DNA of 64,000 nucleotides from assembly GCA_948474755.1 (NCBI GenBank), contig CAOLHI010002114.1:225324-289323 (forward strand). The letters are read 5' to 3'. A program made the translations under genes and the position numbers. Positions 1-11,236 of this stretch are shown piece by piece. Numbering within the stretch: position 1 is the first letter of the stretch; each line of letters begins with the position of its first letter. The notes beneath the pieces are model-generated. The model had not been told where the DNA came from. It saw nothing but the letters and a program-made list of their open reading frames with translations, and searched no databases. This DNA is from Ctenosaura bakeri (lineage: Eukaryota; Chordata; Lepidosauria; Squamata; Iguanidae).

Positions 1-480
1 GGGTGGTCATAAATTGTAGAGCCCTATATGACTTGGATCTAAAAGGACTGTCTTTCCCCATATAAGCCTCCATAAGTTTTCAGATATTTGAGGTTGGGGT
101 GACTTTCTCTTGGTTCTACCACCCTCAGAGTCACGTTTGATGGGGACACAAGAGGTGGCCTTCTTAGTGGCTCCCAAACTTTGAAGCGCCCTTGCACAGC
201 AGACTAACTAATATCTCCTTCTACCAGCAAGTGAAATCCTTCTTGGTTAGACAGTCTTTTCATTCTGGTTGGTTGTGGAAGAGATTTTGCAATTGATAAT
301 ACTGTTTTTAAAGGCTTTTAAGGTGATTTAATTTAATGCTATGTTAATATTATAAGTTAATTGTTTTTAATGGTATCTCAATATTAGGATTAATTTTAAC
401 TGTATTCTGTTTAAATTTGTTTTTCAATCTGCCTTGGGTTCCACACTGGAAGGAAAAAGGATGTGAATAAAGTAAAGAAA
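1..480 (+). mobile_element. L2 LINE 3' end (cut by window edge)
   Basis: The left edge starts inside the last part of an L2-type LINE reverse-transcriptase frame. Translated on the plus strand it gives broken pieces that follow the L2 C-terminus: a KALYDLD-like start, a block around 'lrvPS' at 115-160, then an FRKxLKT-like segment near 225-260. After it come a T/A-rich 3' UTR and, at 420-475, the usual tail: a CTGCCTTGGGTTCC-like stretch followed by a GATGTGAATAAAGTAAA tail like the family's ATATAAATAAA. Stops and frameshifts show that it is an old, dead copy. The 5' part lies outside the window. Confidence 0.75.
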
Positions 481-1065
481 GAGCAACTGGATTTTTGGCC
501 AATACAATAAACAATAGGATGGTATAGCAGATGTCATTCATAGTAATACTGAATACTTTTGTAAAATATCCTTTCACTGTTTGAACATTCAGAAAGAGAA
601 AAGAGAGTGACTGGTGCTGTTTTACAACAGCAGTAAATGGCAACCATTTTCTTTTCTTTTTTGTGTCTTTCTTAAAGAAAGATTTATCAAACCTGATGAA
701 CAAATTGACTGGTAGAAATCATTAGCCAAGGCTGTCTTAAACTGATATACTGTTCAAGGTCTGCATTGACCTGTCTAATGATCCTAAACCTTTGTATCAG
801 AATTTTTTTTCTAATGCTTAATTGTGTGTCCCTAATAAATCTACAGGGTTAATAAGTGGGCTTTATTTTCCTTATTGATGTGAGTATGGATTTATTTATT
901 ACAAATTATTCACCACAAACATTTTTAAAAAAATAAAAACAAAAAACCTACTCCCATAAGCCAAACTGGAAGAAAACAAACAAGACGTGATGATATTCAG
1001 TATATTTCTTGGCATCCTCCCAGGCACAGAAACTAAGTACAATTTGTTTTTTATTTTGCTTTATA
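481..1065. other. Unassigned AT-rich stretch
   Basis: No repeat family or gene was recognised. The stretch is A+T-rich with poly-A runs near 925-945. A 117-codon open frame on the minus strand (350-703) overlaps the L2 tail and has no recognisable domain. Confidence 0.4.
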
Positions 1066-1395
1066 ATCATGGAATCACAGAATTGGAAGGGACCACAAGG
1101 GCCATCTAATACAACCCTTGCCATGCAGAAATACACAACTAAAGTGCTCCTGAATGACACCCACCCAACCTCCAAAAAGAATCCACCACCCACTGAAACC
1201 ATTTATTCCACTGTCAAACAATCCACTGTCCATTGTCTTACAATAAATTTCTTCATAAAGTTTTGGTGAAATCTTGTTCCTTATAATTTGAATCCTTTCA
1301 TTCATGTTTCAGTCTTTAGAGCAACAGAAAACTCCATAATCTATTTGACATCCTTTCAGATATTTAAGGATTGCTAATATATAACCTCTGACTTA
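1066..1395 (-). mobile_element. CR1 LINE 3' end
   Basis: The segment begins with the CR1 3' terminal signature read on the minus strand: ATCATGGAATCACAGAATTGG followed by AAGGGACCACAAGGGCCATC. It continues through the degenerate C-terminal coding part (KYLK-like at about 1355). It pairs with 1805-2260, which carries the preceding RT C-terminal segment of the same element. The two parts are separated by about 400 bp of unrelated DNA. Confidence 0.8.
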
Positions 1396-1804
1396 GACTC
1401 CTTCCACACCATACCTGGATCCCACGTCATCCTGTCACAATCCCAGCAGTACCATTGCCAGGATGGGATCAAGACCTGAATGCTCCCCACCAGTTGGCTG
1501 CTGGTGGATGGGCAGTGGTAGGGATACTCTTCTCCCATCTGCAGTATAGACTGCCTCTTCCTGAACTGTACTTGAGAAGGAAATGCTTGATGGTACCTCG
1601 CCCTTACAATATGCCCATTGGCAATGGGATTGTTGTGGAAAAGGGGGCCATCACCAGATTTTTTCCAGTAATAGTACACAGCGCAACAGCAGTGGATGAA
1701 GACGCAACAGCAGCAGGACTGCAATGACATCATGTGAAAGCATGTGTCCCAGACCATGAGCAATACATCTCCATGCCGGGATGGCAACGTCATGCAGTAA
1801 GGGC
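1396..1804. other. Unidentified insert within CR1
   Basis: About 409 bp interrupt the CR1 sequence. At the left junction CR1 stops near 'gacttagact'; at the right it resumes near 'ctctagtcttataaggcttgg'. The two flanks contain similar but not identical short strings (ttagact / ctagtct), so a target duplication cannot be claimed. Open frames of 90 and 139 codons on opposite strands overlap here and show no recognisable domain. Confidence 0.45.
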
Positions 1805-2260
1805 TCTAGTCTTATAAGGCTTGGTTTCCAGACCTTTGATCTTCTTGGTAGCCCAATGTGTCACTATCCATCTTAAACTGTGGTGCCCAGATCTGAACAC
1901 AGTAGTCCAGGTGAAGTCTGACCATAGTAAAATAAAGTACTATTACCTTTCTCAATCTGGACACCATTATCCTGCTGATACAGCCTAGAACTTCATTGGC
2001 TTTTTTGGCCACTGCATCACACTGTTGGTTCATATCTAACTTGTGATCAACCAAAACCCCTAAATCCTTTTCTGATATACTGCTTTAATGCTAAGTGTAA
2101 TCCAACCTATATTTATGCATGTAATTCCCCACTCCCCAGATATTGTACCTTCCACTTGCCCCTGTTCAAATTCATTTTGTTAGTTTTGATCCAGCACTCC
2201 AACCTGTTAAGGTCATTTTACATCTTGATCCTGCTGTTTGGAGCATCAGTCATCCCTCTG
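1805..2260 (-). mobile_element. CR1 LINE, RT C-terminal remnant
   Basis: On the minus strand, codons within 2054-1812 read [19 protein letters not shown], then [13 protein letters not shown] and [15 protein letters not shown]. This is the diagnostic CR1 region after the RT catalytic core (family form: LGVLVDxKLDMSxQC ... [15 protein letters not shown]). Upstream, 2060-2260 still resembles the CR1 '[13 protein letters not shown] ... NDLxRLE' segment but is frameshifted. It is a 5'-truncated, non-functional copy and the other half of the fragment at 1066-1395. Confidence 0.85.
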
Positions 2261-2502
2261 TATGTTGCCCTCTGTACATTGGGAATATTGGAAATGTAAC
2301 CACGCTCAGTGTTTAAAGAGTTAAATGTGTCTTAGAGAGAACATAAATGACAGGGTTAATTAGCATTTCAGTAACCTAAAATCTCCTCAAGTCTTATTCA
2401 CCTATCCTAATCTCTCTTGGAGTTCTAGTCTTGGGGATCACTCCACCTCTTCTCTCCACCCACTTTTTGCTATTTCACTGCTCCAAAAGTAAAATTAACT
2501 TA
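2261..2502. other. Unassigned
   Basis: No gene or recognised repeat was seen between the CR1 fragment and the PAL200 copy. Confidence 0.4.
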
Positions 2503-2704
2503 GTGCCTTTCTGCCCTACACTGTTATAGTGCTATTATTCCACTTTCAACATCCTGTGGAATCCTGAGGTTTGCAGTTTAGGGAGGGGCATTTAGAATTC
2601 CCAGTCAGAGAATTCTTTGGCCTCAGTAAACAACAAACCCCAGAGTTCAACCAGGTGTTGAAAGTGGAATAATAGCATTATAACACTGTAGTGTGGAAAG
2701 GCCC
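2503..2704. mobile_element. PAL200 palindromic MITE, copy 1 (TSD TTA)
   Basis: A 202-bp near-perfect palindrome. The left arm starts GTGCCTTTCTGCCC then TACACTGTTATAGTGC and TATTATTCCACTTTCAACAT; the right arm is its reverse complement and ends GTGTGGAAAGGCCC. It is flanked by TTA on both sides (2500-2502 and 2705-2707), the 3-bp target duplication expected of PIF/Harbinger elements. It carries no coding capacity. This is the reference copy for the family, which I call PAL200; about ten full or partial copies lie in the window. Confidence 0.85.
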
Positions 2705-2886
2705 TTAGTACTCTTCCTGTTCTAGCTTAGCTTGGCTTAGCGCCCTTAGAGACCCTTCCTATCTCTAATGGAGTCCCTATGATAAAAGTTTAGCCAATTA
2801 GTTTATATAGCCAATGCTCTTTAATCATAATACCCAGCCACTACACACATATACTCTTTACCAAGGAAATGTATGAGAGATTTTAG

Positions 2887-3154
2887 GGCTTATTCTGAAA
2901 GTTGAATGACGGTTTTTGTTTTATGTGTTTGTGTGTGTGTGGAGAGAGAGAGAGAGAGAGAGAGAGAATGATCAGGAAACAATGTTTTCTGTGCAAAAAC
3001 ATCTATTCCTTGCACAGAAAATGTTGTGGTTCGAGTCTTACTCTGTAAAAATCCCTCATCATTTTTTTTATGCAGAAAACTGCACTTTGTGCAAAAAAGT
3101 GCAGATTTGTGCAGAATAAGTCCTGAATTGTACATAGTGTTCAAAAACTGCAGA
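2887..3154. repeat. TTTTCTGCACAGAAAA-type dispersed repeat, copy 1
   Basis: This contains a (GT)n(GA)n microsatellite at about 2928-2968, then repeated variants of TTTTCTGTGCA / TGCACAGAAAATG spaced 30-40 bp apart. It ends with GCAGAATAAGTCC and TTCAAAAACTGCAG. The same right-end string occurs at 48022-48061. The left side begins with GGGCTTATTCTG, an inverted match to CAGAATAAGTCC, so the unit may have short terminal inverted repeats. Family unknown to me. Several overlapping short open frames here are by-products of the repeat. Confidence 0.5.
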
Positions 3155-3217
3155 TGGATTCCATAGGATGTTGAAAGTGGAATAATAGCACTATAACAGG
3201 CTAGTGCAGAAAGGGCC
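3155..3217. mobile_element. PAL200 MITE, right half only
   Basis: Matches the right arm of PAL200: GGATTCCATAGGATGTTG, AAGTGGAATAATAGCAC, then TATAACAGGCTAGTGCAG and AAAGGGCC. The left arm is missing; the TTTTCTGCACAGAAAA-type repeat abuts it. Confidence 0.75.
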
Positions 3218-4657
3218 ATAGACTGGAGCTTTCCACACTGTAACATTTGTCAGCGATTTCTACTGATTTTAGGTAAGAGGAAACTAGTGCTTGGCCAGCT
3301 GACTGGTATGCTAATACTCTTATCCAACCAACTGGATATATGCCGCACTGCCAATGGTCAGTGATCTTCTTAGCATCTAGGCAGGGGGAATCCTAGCTGA
3401 GAGTCTAGACTTCCTTCATTTGATCCACATCTGTCAGGATACAAGCTGATTCTTTGCAAGGTAATATCTATGCAGCTACATAACTAGTTACAAGTATCTT
3501 TTATTGCTGCATCTCCTAACAAAAGCATGTGGGAACTCAAATTTTGTTGGTATTTGAGATTTCTAAGGAAAAAAAAAATTCTCCCTCCGTAAAAGAGAAG
3601 AAACCCAAATGAACTCTACTGCAAACTGATTTGAATTTTCAGTTTAGATGTGTCTCTCTAAGACTTGCTTTATTTAATATTTATTTGGAAAAAATATAGA
3701 TTATGCGTATGCATGAGTGAGTGTGTGCCTGTTTCACTGTTCATCTCTTGCCTTTCAAAAGCCTAGTGCTTTTGAATTCAGGCCCAGTGACTTGGGCATT
3801 TTACTTCTACCTTTCCTTCAATGTAGAATCCGGTAGCTCTGCCTTTCTGTTGTAAATATCATACCCCAACACAAGGTCAGAAAGAGGTGTGAAATCTTGA
3901 GAGTCAATCCTCTCACTTGCAGAAATGATGAAGATGATGAGGAAGAGCAGGAATGAGCAATACAGCCTTATTTCTCCATGTCTACTCGCTTAATAAGATG
4001 CTTTTGGGGGACCTTTGGAACAGTGTTGCTCTTTTATCACACCTAATTAGAGAACACCCTCTAATCCCACCATGATGTGCTGTCATACCATAGAATTTAA
4101 GATTTTATCCAATTACTTCTATGGATCAGAACATCAAAATGCACTGGTAAGAGGGAACTATGGGAACTATCTGGAAAAAGTTTAAATAATTTTGGTTGAT
4201 GGCTTATACATACTAACAACCCTCCAATATATATTGTCTATTTAACAGACAGATATGCATACAACGTCCTTGAGTATGATTTTTCTTTTTTCTGGACCCT
4301 GTAGCTTTACCAGTCTGATGTCTTAAATTTTAGGAGAAGGAGTTACTCATTTTGGAAATCTTATTTTTTTTAAAAAAAATGCCCTAATTTATTATTGCAA
4401 AAAGTAAGGCTTCTGACCTGTAAATATACAGATAGTTAAATATAAATAGATACAGATAGATAAGACATGGCACCATATTAGTTCTCCAACTGTAAATTTG
4501 GTTTCCATATTTACACTTCAGCTTTGCACTTAAGAGCATATCAGCTTGCTCAGTGTAATGCTAATTGCATTTATCCATTCTATTTTCCATACTGTTTTCC
4601 ACTCCATTTTCTCATGAGGTGCCTTGAGTATGGAGGTTGTTGTCGTTGTGGAAAAGG

Positions 4658-4658
<1 letters not shown>
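3218..4658. other. Unassigned unique-looking DNA
   Basis: I see no gene, SINE or LINE. A+T-rich DNA with short homopolymers. Nothing else can be supported. Confidence 0.4.

Positions 4659-4709
<51 letters not shown>
4659..4709 (+). repeat. (GAT)17 microsatellite
   Basis: An uninterrupted array of 17 GAT units. Read in frame it gives a poly-aspartate, poly-methionine or poly-isoleucine tract, which explains three short open frames of 61-75 codons across it; none is a credible gene. Purity suggests recent length variation. Confidence 0.98.
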
Positions 4710-4712
<3 letters not shown>

Positions 4713-4839
4713 TTTTGCAGCAGTAGAATGTTTGTGCGTCATCTTGCCTGAAAAGGTTAATGCATTGACTGGGACAGCATTCCTCTCAATTCATGATACA
4801 AATCACTGAATGACATTTTTTTTCTTTCTAATTTCAGAC

Positions 4840-5340
4840 TGGAGGCTTCAGCTCATGCTATGTTTTTAGTTAGCAATGGTCTATTAAGCTGCTAATTTAT
4901 CTACTGGAAATGCTGCTCCATAAATAATAGAGCAGTGATCCATAACCACCTTCTCCATAACAGCCCAGAGTCCACTGCAGCTAATAGGAAAGAAAGGCTG
5001 GTTGCTAGGTGCCAAAATGCTTCTTGCCTATTTAGGAACTGCGATAGTTGTTTCTCCCTGCTAAGATGACAAAAGTGTAATTAGAGATTAATCAAGAGCT
5101 ACATTAGTGGCACAGCTTCCTGCAGGCTGACTTCTGTCGCTCACCAGCAGTTAAGTGCATCTGCCTGTATTTACCAGTTCTTGGGAGGTTTCTAAATTTA
5201 TTGTCTTATTTATATAGATGGTTAGAAAAAGAGTTATCAAGTCACAAGGACAAATTTGACAAACTGCCTATAATTAACAATGCACCTAAACTTTGTCCAT
5301 CACAGGAATTCAGCGGGAGCTGAGTTGTTGCACTCTGTAG
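4840..5340. other. Candidate conserved non-coding block
   Basis: About 500 bp free of repeats, with few CpGs and many homeodomain-like TAAT/ATTA sites (for example GCTGCTAATTTATC near 4890 and GTAATTAGAGATTAATCA near 5078), plus TTGCTAGG and CATAAATAATAG motifs. This composition is typical of developmental enhancers in gene deserts, but conservation cannot be judged from one sequence. Confidence 0.3.
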
Positions 5341-5459
5341 GCCTGGCAAAAAAGCATTCAAATTCCACAGAGAGTAATTGAATCTCTTTTCAGAATTACC
5401 TTCAAAGACACTGTGAAATCTGTAATAATACTGAGCCTTTATGTGGCACTTTAGACCAG

Positions 5460-5891
5460 GGCCCTTTTCGCACTCAGTTTCTTTTGCGAGAGGGCCCCTT
5501 GAGCATTCCGTAAATGGGAGCAGCAGTCCATACGACGCACTCCCATTTACACGAAGCTCAAGAGCCTAAAGCGGGCCACACATGGATTTTTTTATTTTTG
5601 GCCCTAAGCCAAAAATGCTGCGCAGTCGCGCAATGCTCCCGGGGCCCTCATGCACTTACCTGCCCTGCGGTGCATCGGACAAGCTGGGCTGGTCGCGCTT
5701 CCTCCCTCAGCGCAGCCTACAGCTCCCAGGCTGCACTGTGGAAGGAAGGGACGGGGCGTTCACGCAACCGCCACACAACAGGCAACCCAGCTGCGAGAGA
5801 ACAGAGGAGCGATGCAAGTGCCTCTCACAAGAGGCTGCTTGCGTGAACGGCACCCCCCATCTCCGCGAGCAGGTAACGTGCGGAAAGGGCC
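5460..5891 (-). mobile_element. GC-TIR element, copy 1 (TSD CAG)
   Basis: A 432-bp GC- and CpG-rich block ending in inverted repeats: GGCCCTTTTCGCAC on the left and GTGCGGAAAGGGCC on the right. CAG lies directly outside both ends (5457-5459, 5892-5894), a 3-bp target duplication. Near the left end is an imperfect hairpin made of two copies of a CTCCCATTTACACGA-like string. Inside are a TGCGCGACTGCGCAGC-like core (minus strand) and a GGAAGGAAG run, both shared with the copies at 26.5, 54.1, 54.5 and 58.4 kb. Overlapping frames of 109-110 codons come from its lack of A/T stops and are not genes. Orientation is set relative to copies 3-5. Confidence 0.8.
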
Positions 5892-5906
5892 CAGGACTGG
5901 GCAACT

Positions 5907-6110
5907 TCTAGTAGTAGTAGTACTAGTAGTATTTATATCTCACCTTTTCCCCACTTTGGGACTCAAGTCATTTTACTAAAGGTAGAACAAACGTAATTAA
6001 AAATTAACAGCATTAAAAGACAATTAAACCATTATAAAGATTAAACCAGTCAAAACAAATTAAAACAGCAACAATTAATAAAGCACAGTATAGAAGGCCT
6101 GGTTTTCCTG
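5907..6110 (-). mobile_element. Possible LINE 3' tail (minus strand)
   Basis: A short (TAG)n array (about 5910-5930) is followed by TATTTATATCTCACCTTTTC and CCACTTTGGGACTCAAGTCA. This resembles, in reverse, the 'GAGTCCC..GGGAGAAAAGGCGGGATATAAATA' 3' tail common in reptile L2/CR1-type elements. The rest is A-rich and degenerate. Low certainty as to family. Confidence 0.4.
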
Positions 6111-8017
6111 AAGCATCAATTTTCAAAGATCTGCCACAATGTTTTACCTGCTTGCAGAAATTTCAAATATTGGCGAACCAACTTTCTACCACTGAGAATC
6201 TCTGGGTGTCAAAAATGTCCTATTGTGTGTTCAAGGATGAGTAATATTTCACATACCCACACAAGCCCCAGCCAACTTGCCAGATAACCACCAGGATGGC
6301 AGATATGGAACTCCTCATGGATGTGTGCTACTGTGTGGTTTTCTTGCCACTACACTGTATGATCAAGGCCTACACCACTAAACTGGGCATCTGTCTATCA
6401 AGACCCCTAAAATCCCCGTAAGGAGACCCTTTTCAACATGGATAAGCCAGGGGGGAAAAAATCCCCTTCCTGAATCCGGATCCCACACCAAACTGTCTGT
6501 GAAGTTGAGATAAAACGGAGTATAATATCACACCCACAAAATCATTAACAGTATGACCCAGTGCCCCAGAGGGAGGGAGGGAGGGAAGGAGGGAGGGCAA
6601 GAAGAAGCTCCAAAGCCAAGCAGCACTGGGGAGCTGCTTTTATAGAGCAACCCCTGACCTGAGTGAAGCCTATGACCAGGGTTGCCGCAGTCATGCCCAC
6701 CAGTCCATGAATTCAGACTCATGGGCTGGTGGTTTCCTGCCTCTTCCCAGAGTCTGCACAATTCATTCTGGCCTCTGAGAAGAAGAGAAATGCCTGGTGC
6801 CATTGGTCCCAGCACCAGAATGCTCCACACTGTCCCAAATCTGCAAACGTACCCACTCCCCACAAGTCACAAGTCACAGACCACTTTTCTTCTCAAAGCC
6901 AAAACACAATGTCTCTGTCCAAGTGTCTCGTTCTGATTCTGAAAAACAGACATCCTCAATGTTAAAGAGTTCATAGCAAATGTCACAACCTACTGAAAAG
7001 GTAAATATCTATTTGGATGCTTCCTGCAGTGGTAATTTGCCATCTTTTTGTCAGAGAGAAAAAATGGAAGTTCAAGAGAGTTTGGGGAGCATCAAGGGCC
7101 CCAAACCCCTTTTTGGAGGCCCCAGATTCAGACTTTTTCCACTGTTGTCTAGAAGATTTCAAAGGGTTCTATGTACATTCTCTAAGTAATGCTTTCAGCG
7201 TCCTTGTCAGGAAAGCCAATATTAGATAGCTGGTGTGGTATGGTGCAGTTGCTAATAGACTAAGTCCCAGATTTGGATCTTGACTGTCCCATGTGGTTAA
7301 TAGTTGACATTATGAAATCTAGTTTCTCCCAACCACATTACCCTCATCAATCTGAAATACAGGATATAATAATACTGACTGACGTCACAAGGGTGTTGAA
7401 TACATCTCAACCAGACTATGCATGTGAAGCATTTTCAGCATCTCAAAGTGTATGACAACTATTAACTATCAACTATTCTTGTTGCATACTGCAGATGAGT
7501 GGCCAAGTAAGCAAAGGCTTGACTATGGCTACCTAGAAAATTCATAAGTAAGGTAAGAGTCAGAATGGCAACATGCCATCTTATAACTCACACTCTTCTA
7601 AAACCTCATAATTCACACCTTTACCTGAAGTGTAGCATCTCATAAAACACTTTACTGCTAACATCCGATATCTATCAGTGTGTAATGTAAAATGAGATAA
7701 CTGATGAAGGTCATCTGAGTATTGACCAGGATCAACCACACAACTATGTACATCTATTCTTATATGGGAGATGCATAAAGTCCAGATGACAGGGCTTCTG
7801 TTCTGCAATGCCAAGCCAGCTACAAGAAAAAGAAGGTATCAGAAAGCAAAAAGAATCAGTCCCATGTTTATCTTCCTTTTCCATGCAGCTTTTAAAAAGT
7901 AGCATATATTGTAGTACACTATTGGCCACAATGAAGACTTATAAGGAAGGATGGGCATAAGTAACAGACCTTTATTTTCCACTAGATTGGTTTTGCAAGT
8001 CCAACTTAATAAGGCAC
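6111..8017. other. Mostly unassigned DNA
   Basis: This holds a (GGGA)n-like run at about 6563-6600 and, near 7225-7350, a weak match to a tRNA-type SINE head ('GCTGGTGTGGTATGGTGCAG ... TTTGGATC') too decayed to name. I see no gene. Open frames of 60-111 codons are present but overlap on both strands without recognisable domains. Confidence 0.4.
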
Positions 8018-8713
8018 TGTGATAGTGGGGCTTCCCATTATCTAGACTTAGCTAAAGGGGGAAACTTCCCTCTTCAGGTAAACCAAGGGTTAATGAAGTG
8101 TTGGGATTAGATTACATCATAGGTCATGTGGGTCAGCATCATAGGTCATGTGGGTCAACATCATAGGTCACAGGGTGAGACTTGACCAATCAAAAAGGAA
8201 AGAGGTGAGCATCTTCAGGATGCTTCCAGATGCTTCCAAGGAGAAGTTATAAAACTTCTTGCGAGGCCATGTGGCCGAGAGAGATCAAAGGGGCAACAAA
8301 GAGATAACAAAGGAACTGCCAGTAGCAAGCTGAGGCCTCGCCTCCTGGCCTCTTCCTTTAGAACATCTAAGCCTGAGAACCATCTGTGAGTACTAGACTA
8401 AAGTAGTTAGTCGCGTTAGGGACTTTTCTGTTATTTTGGAGCCTGGCTGATCTAAAGAATGTATCTGTGCTTTTATATCTGTTCTTTTGTAACTACTTGT
8501 AACTAACCGTGCCTGGGAGGAGGGAGCTTCCCATGTGTGTTAATTTGCCTTGTTTATTTGCATACCTTTAATAAATACTTTCTGTAAAAGACCCTGTTTC
8601 TCTCCTTCCCATGCCAAAGCTAGGTAGACTGGGGGGAAAAGGAAGATCCTTAAGCTTAGGGATGTACACGGTTGGACAGAGTCCCATTGTACTGTCCAGA
8701 TAATCAGAATTCA
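8018..8713 (+). mobile_element. Retroviral-type LTR, possibly with a stub of internal sequence
   Basis: The block has LTR architecture in the right order: three 22-bp tandem repeats in a U3-like upstream part (8115 to about 8175), a CCAAT box (ACCAAT, 8185-8190), a TATA box (TTATAAAA, 8247-8254) and a polyadenylation signal (AATAAA, 8570-8575). It begins near TGTGATAGTGG and ends near AATTCA. Directly after comes ATGGGTGGTGGCAGC, which resembles a primer-binding site. No gag, pol or env frame follows and no second LTR was found. Exact ends and a target duplication could not be fixed. Confidence 0.6.
8115..8175 (+). repeat. 22-bp tandem repeat in the LTR upstream region
   Basis: Three successive units of CATCATAGGTCATGTGGGTC plus two bases, starting at 8115, 8137 and 8159; the third is partial. 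Each has an AGGTCA nuclear-receptor half-site, and AGGTCATGTGGGTCA forms a spaced pair. Repeated direct elements upstream of a TATA box are common in retroviral U3 enhancers; factor binding here is inferred. Confidence 0.85.
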
Positions 8714-8751
8714 ATGGGTGGTGGCAGCAAAGATGAATTAACAGCTAAAAT

Positions 8752-8798
8752 TCATAACAGGCTGGAATATACATCATAACAGGCTGGAATATACATCC
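8752..8798 (+). repeat. Two-copy tandem repeat after the LTR
   Basis: The string CATAACAGGCTGGAATATAC (plus 'at') occurs twice in direct succession just downstream of the LTR. Function unknown. Confidence 0.85.
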
Positions 8799-11236
8799 CA
8801 GCAGCACATGGGGACTTTCCAGCTTCACAGGCACTCTGAAACTAACACTTAGCCCTAACTCCACCCTTTAAACACAACCTTTGTGTAAAAGGGGTTAAGT
8901 GTTCTCTCATAACCAATTGGTTTCTTTAAGGTAGATTTTTGCTGCTGCTGCTTCCTCTTCCTCCTCCTCCTCCTCTTCTTCTTCTTCTTCCCAATGACTT
9001 TAGATCATGCAGGCTGACTCATCTATTATATAAAAGTCAAAGTCTGTGAGTGAGTTTGTTGGTTTGTCTGCATCAGGCAGACAAAGACCTCATAAGATTG
9101 ATTGTGTGAAGTGAGAAGACTTCATATGATTGGTTGGCTGGCTGTGAAGATTCTATGAAATCCTGCGGTTGGCAGTTTAGGGAATTCTCAGCCAGAGAGC
9201 TCTGAATAGGCCAGTTGCTACGGAGATGAGGCCTAGCAGCTGTGAATACAGATTGGATTGGGGAATATGGGGGAAAGTATTTCAACTACATCTAATAGCT
9301 AAGATAAGGTAGGATCATTCCTAAGGTATTTCTAACAATTATTATTTGTCTATGACAAAATAAAATCCTGGGCAATGCTGGGTAAATAGGCTAGTTACTT
9401 ATTAAACAATGCAACAAAGCAAACTTTAATGAAAAAAGTATCTTGTCAAAGTTCATGTAAAATGCATTGTTGTTAAACTAATGAGTTCAAACTTCTGACA
9501 GTCTGTACCGATAACTCCCAGCCTTAGATACCAGCTCTCTGTGTCTTTTTCTCAGCTGCTTAAACACAATCCAGTCACCTTCTCTGGCCAAGATCTTACT
9601 GAAGGTTCTTTTTACAAATGGACTCATATATATATGTGTGTGTGTGTGCGTGTGTGTATAATTTCTTCTCATCCATAAGCCCTTTCCACACACACCACTG
9701 TGCTGGGTTTCACTCTTAAGGTACTACTCCTGCTGCCTAGCAACCTGCCATCAAGTTGCATTTGCATTCCAAATAGCTAACCCCCAGCATATAAGTCAAA
9801 TCAATCAATAAAGTTGTGAGGGTGCATAACATGATGGCATGTTGTGATCACTCACACATATACACAGCAAGAGAGAATGAGAGAGAGAGAGAGTGCTATT
9901 CTATTTTACTACTTTGAATATAAGTTTCCTTTTTCTGTTCATGAAGGGAAAATGTTAGAATGTGACATTTGAGACATTTATGCTATATGAAGAATTGGGA
10001 ATTAAAGGTACTATAGGCTCCAGAAATACACATAGGTTAAGATCTTACACTACATTGTGCAACCCCCTTATAGAATAACATATTGCACAGCACAATCACA
10101 GAAATGGGCAATGCACAGTCTATAGAAGTTCTGCCTGCACAACTCTGTTATTATCAATGACTGCTGAATATGGCTCTTAAACAATGTCCAAATGACCACT
10201 CTCCATGCATTGCACAACATACGCCTAACTTTACTGGCTATCAACCATCATGTACATAATTTGGAAGGAATTATTTTGTTGAAAATAGATCTTAAGCATT
10301 TCTGGTTGACTTTATGAAAGGATGTTATTAAAGTAATTAGAGAGGAATCCTATGAAGGGCATCTTTGGGTTCCCAAGATAAAGGGAAACCCTTCTCTGTC
10401 TGCAGAGAAGGAGATCTTTGTACAAAGAAGAAGGTTTGACTTTGCTACCATAAATAGTGGAGGGTGAGAAGCATCCAAAAAGTTTGGAGAGGTAAAACAC
10501 ACTTTTTTGGACCACAAATTATCACAACTTGCAAACTTCCTCCATGTTATGTTGAAAAAGGTCCTTCAATGCTTTTCCTCTTGGTGCCAGAGTGTAAAAA
10601 AGGGAAACATTCTGAGAACATGCTGCTATAGACTTCAATGAGCCTTTGAGCCTACAGGATTCAAAGCTTTCCCATTCCCCTGACAAGCTCCCAGGAGAGG
10701 GAACCCTACATTTTTCTCTTCCACTCAGAGCAAAATAAGAAGAAGAGCCTGAAAGGGGTTGAGTAAAAAGGAAAACATATCCCTCCTCACACCTTCCTTC
10801 TCCCAATGTAAGCCTAACAGATCATATAAAGTGGAAGATTCAACACAACAACTTTTCCATCTCTGCTGCAATTGAAATAACTAAAAACAGTTAGCATCTT
10901 ATCCTACTATATTGTTAGGGCCTCTCAAGGGCTGCATTTAAAGATGTAATTTTCTTTGCAATACTGGGCAATCACTCAATGTTTTCATCAGATTTTGCAA
11001 TTTATATAAAATATGGTTTACATAAAACTCCTGTTTTTTCTCGGAAGTTGTGTCTTTCCTGTTGTGAAACTAAGCATGCATGCACAAACACATGTAGGCA
11101 AAAAGGAAGCATGAGAAAACATGCCAATCAGTTATAAAGACATGCAGAACACAGCCCTACTCTTGCTAGTTCATGCAAGAAGGTATTTTTTAATATTGCA
11201 CAATTTAAAGAAATGCCAAAAATAGAAATGCACATT
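8799..11236. other. Mostly unassigned DNA with simple repeats
   Basis: Simple repeats: a (CTG/TCC/TTC)n tract at about 8940-8990, a (TA)n(TG)n tract at about 9627-9660 and an (AG)n tract at about 9876-9892. A partial, decayed relative of the palindromic MITEs lies at about 9148-9215 (ATTCTATGAAATCCTGCGG ... GAATTCTCAGCCAGAGAGC). No gene seen; a 94-codon frame at 10806-10522 (minus) lacks recognisable features. Confidence 0.4.

Noticed and set aside
2503..2704. PAL200 as a hAT element
   Set aside because: Flanking direct repeats are 3 bp (TTA, CAA). The longer TTAGT match at the 2.5-kb copy is not repeated at other copies and is explained by TTA plus chance G.
4524..4809. Frames with poly-Asp, poly-Met or poly-Ile
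   Set aside because: The tracts are three readings of one (GAT)17 microsatellite.
8115..8175. CRISPR-like repeat array
   Set aside because: The repeats are directly adjacent without spacers and sit in an LTR; the window is vertebrate DNA.
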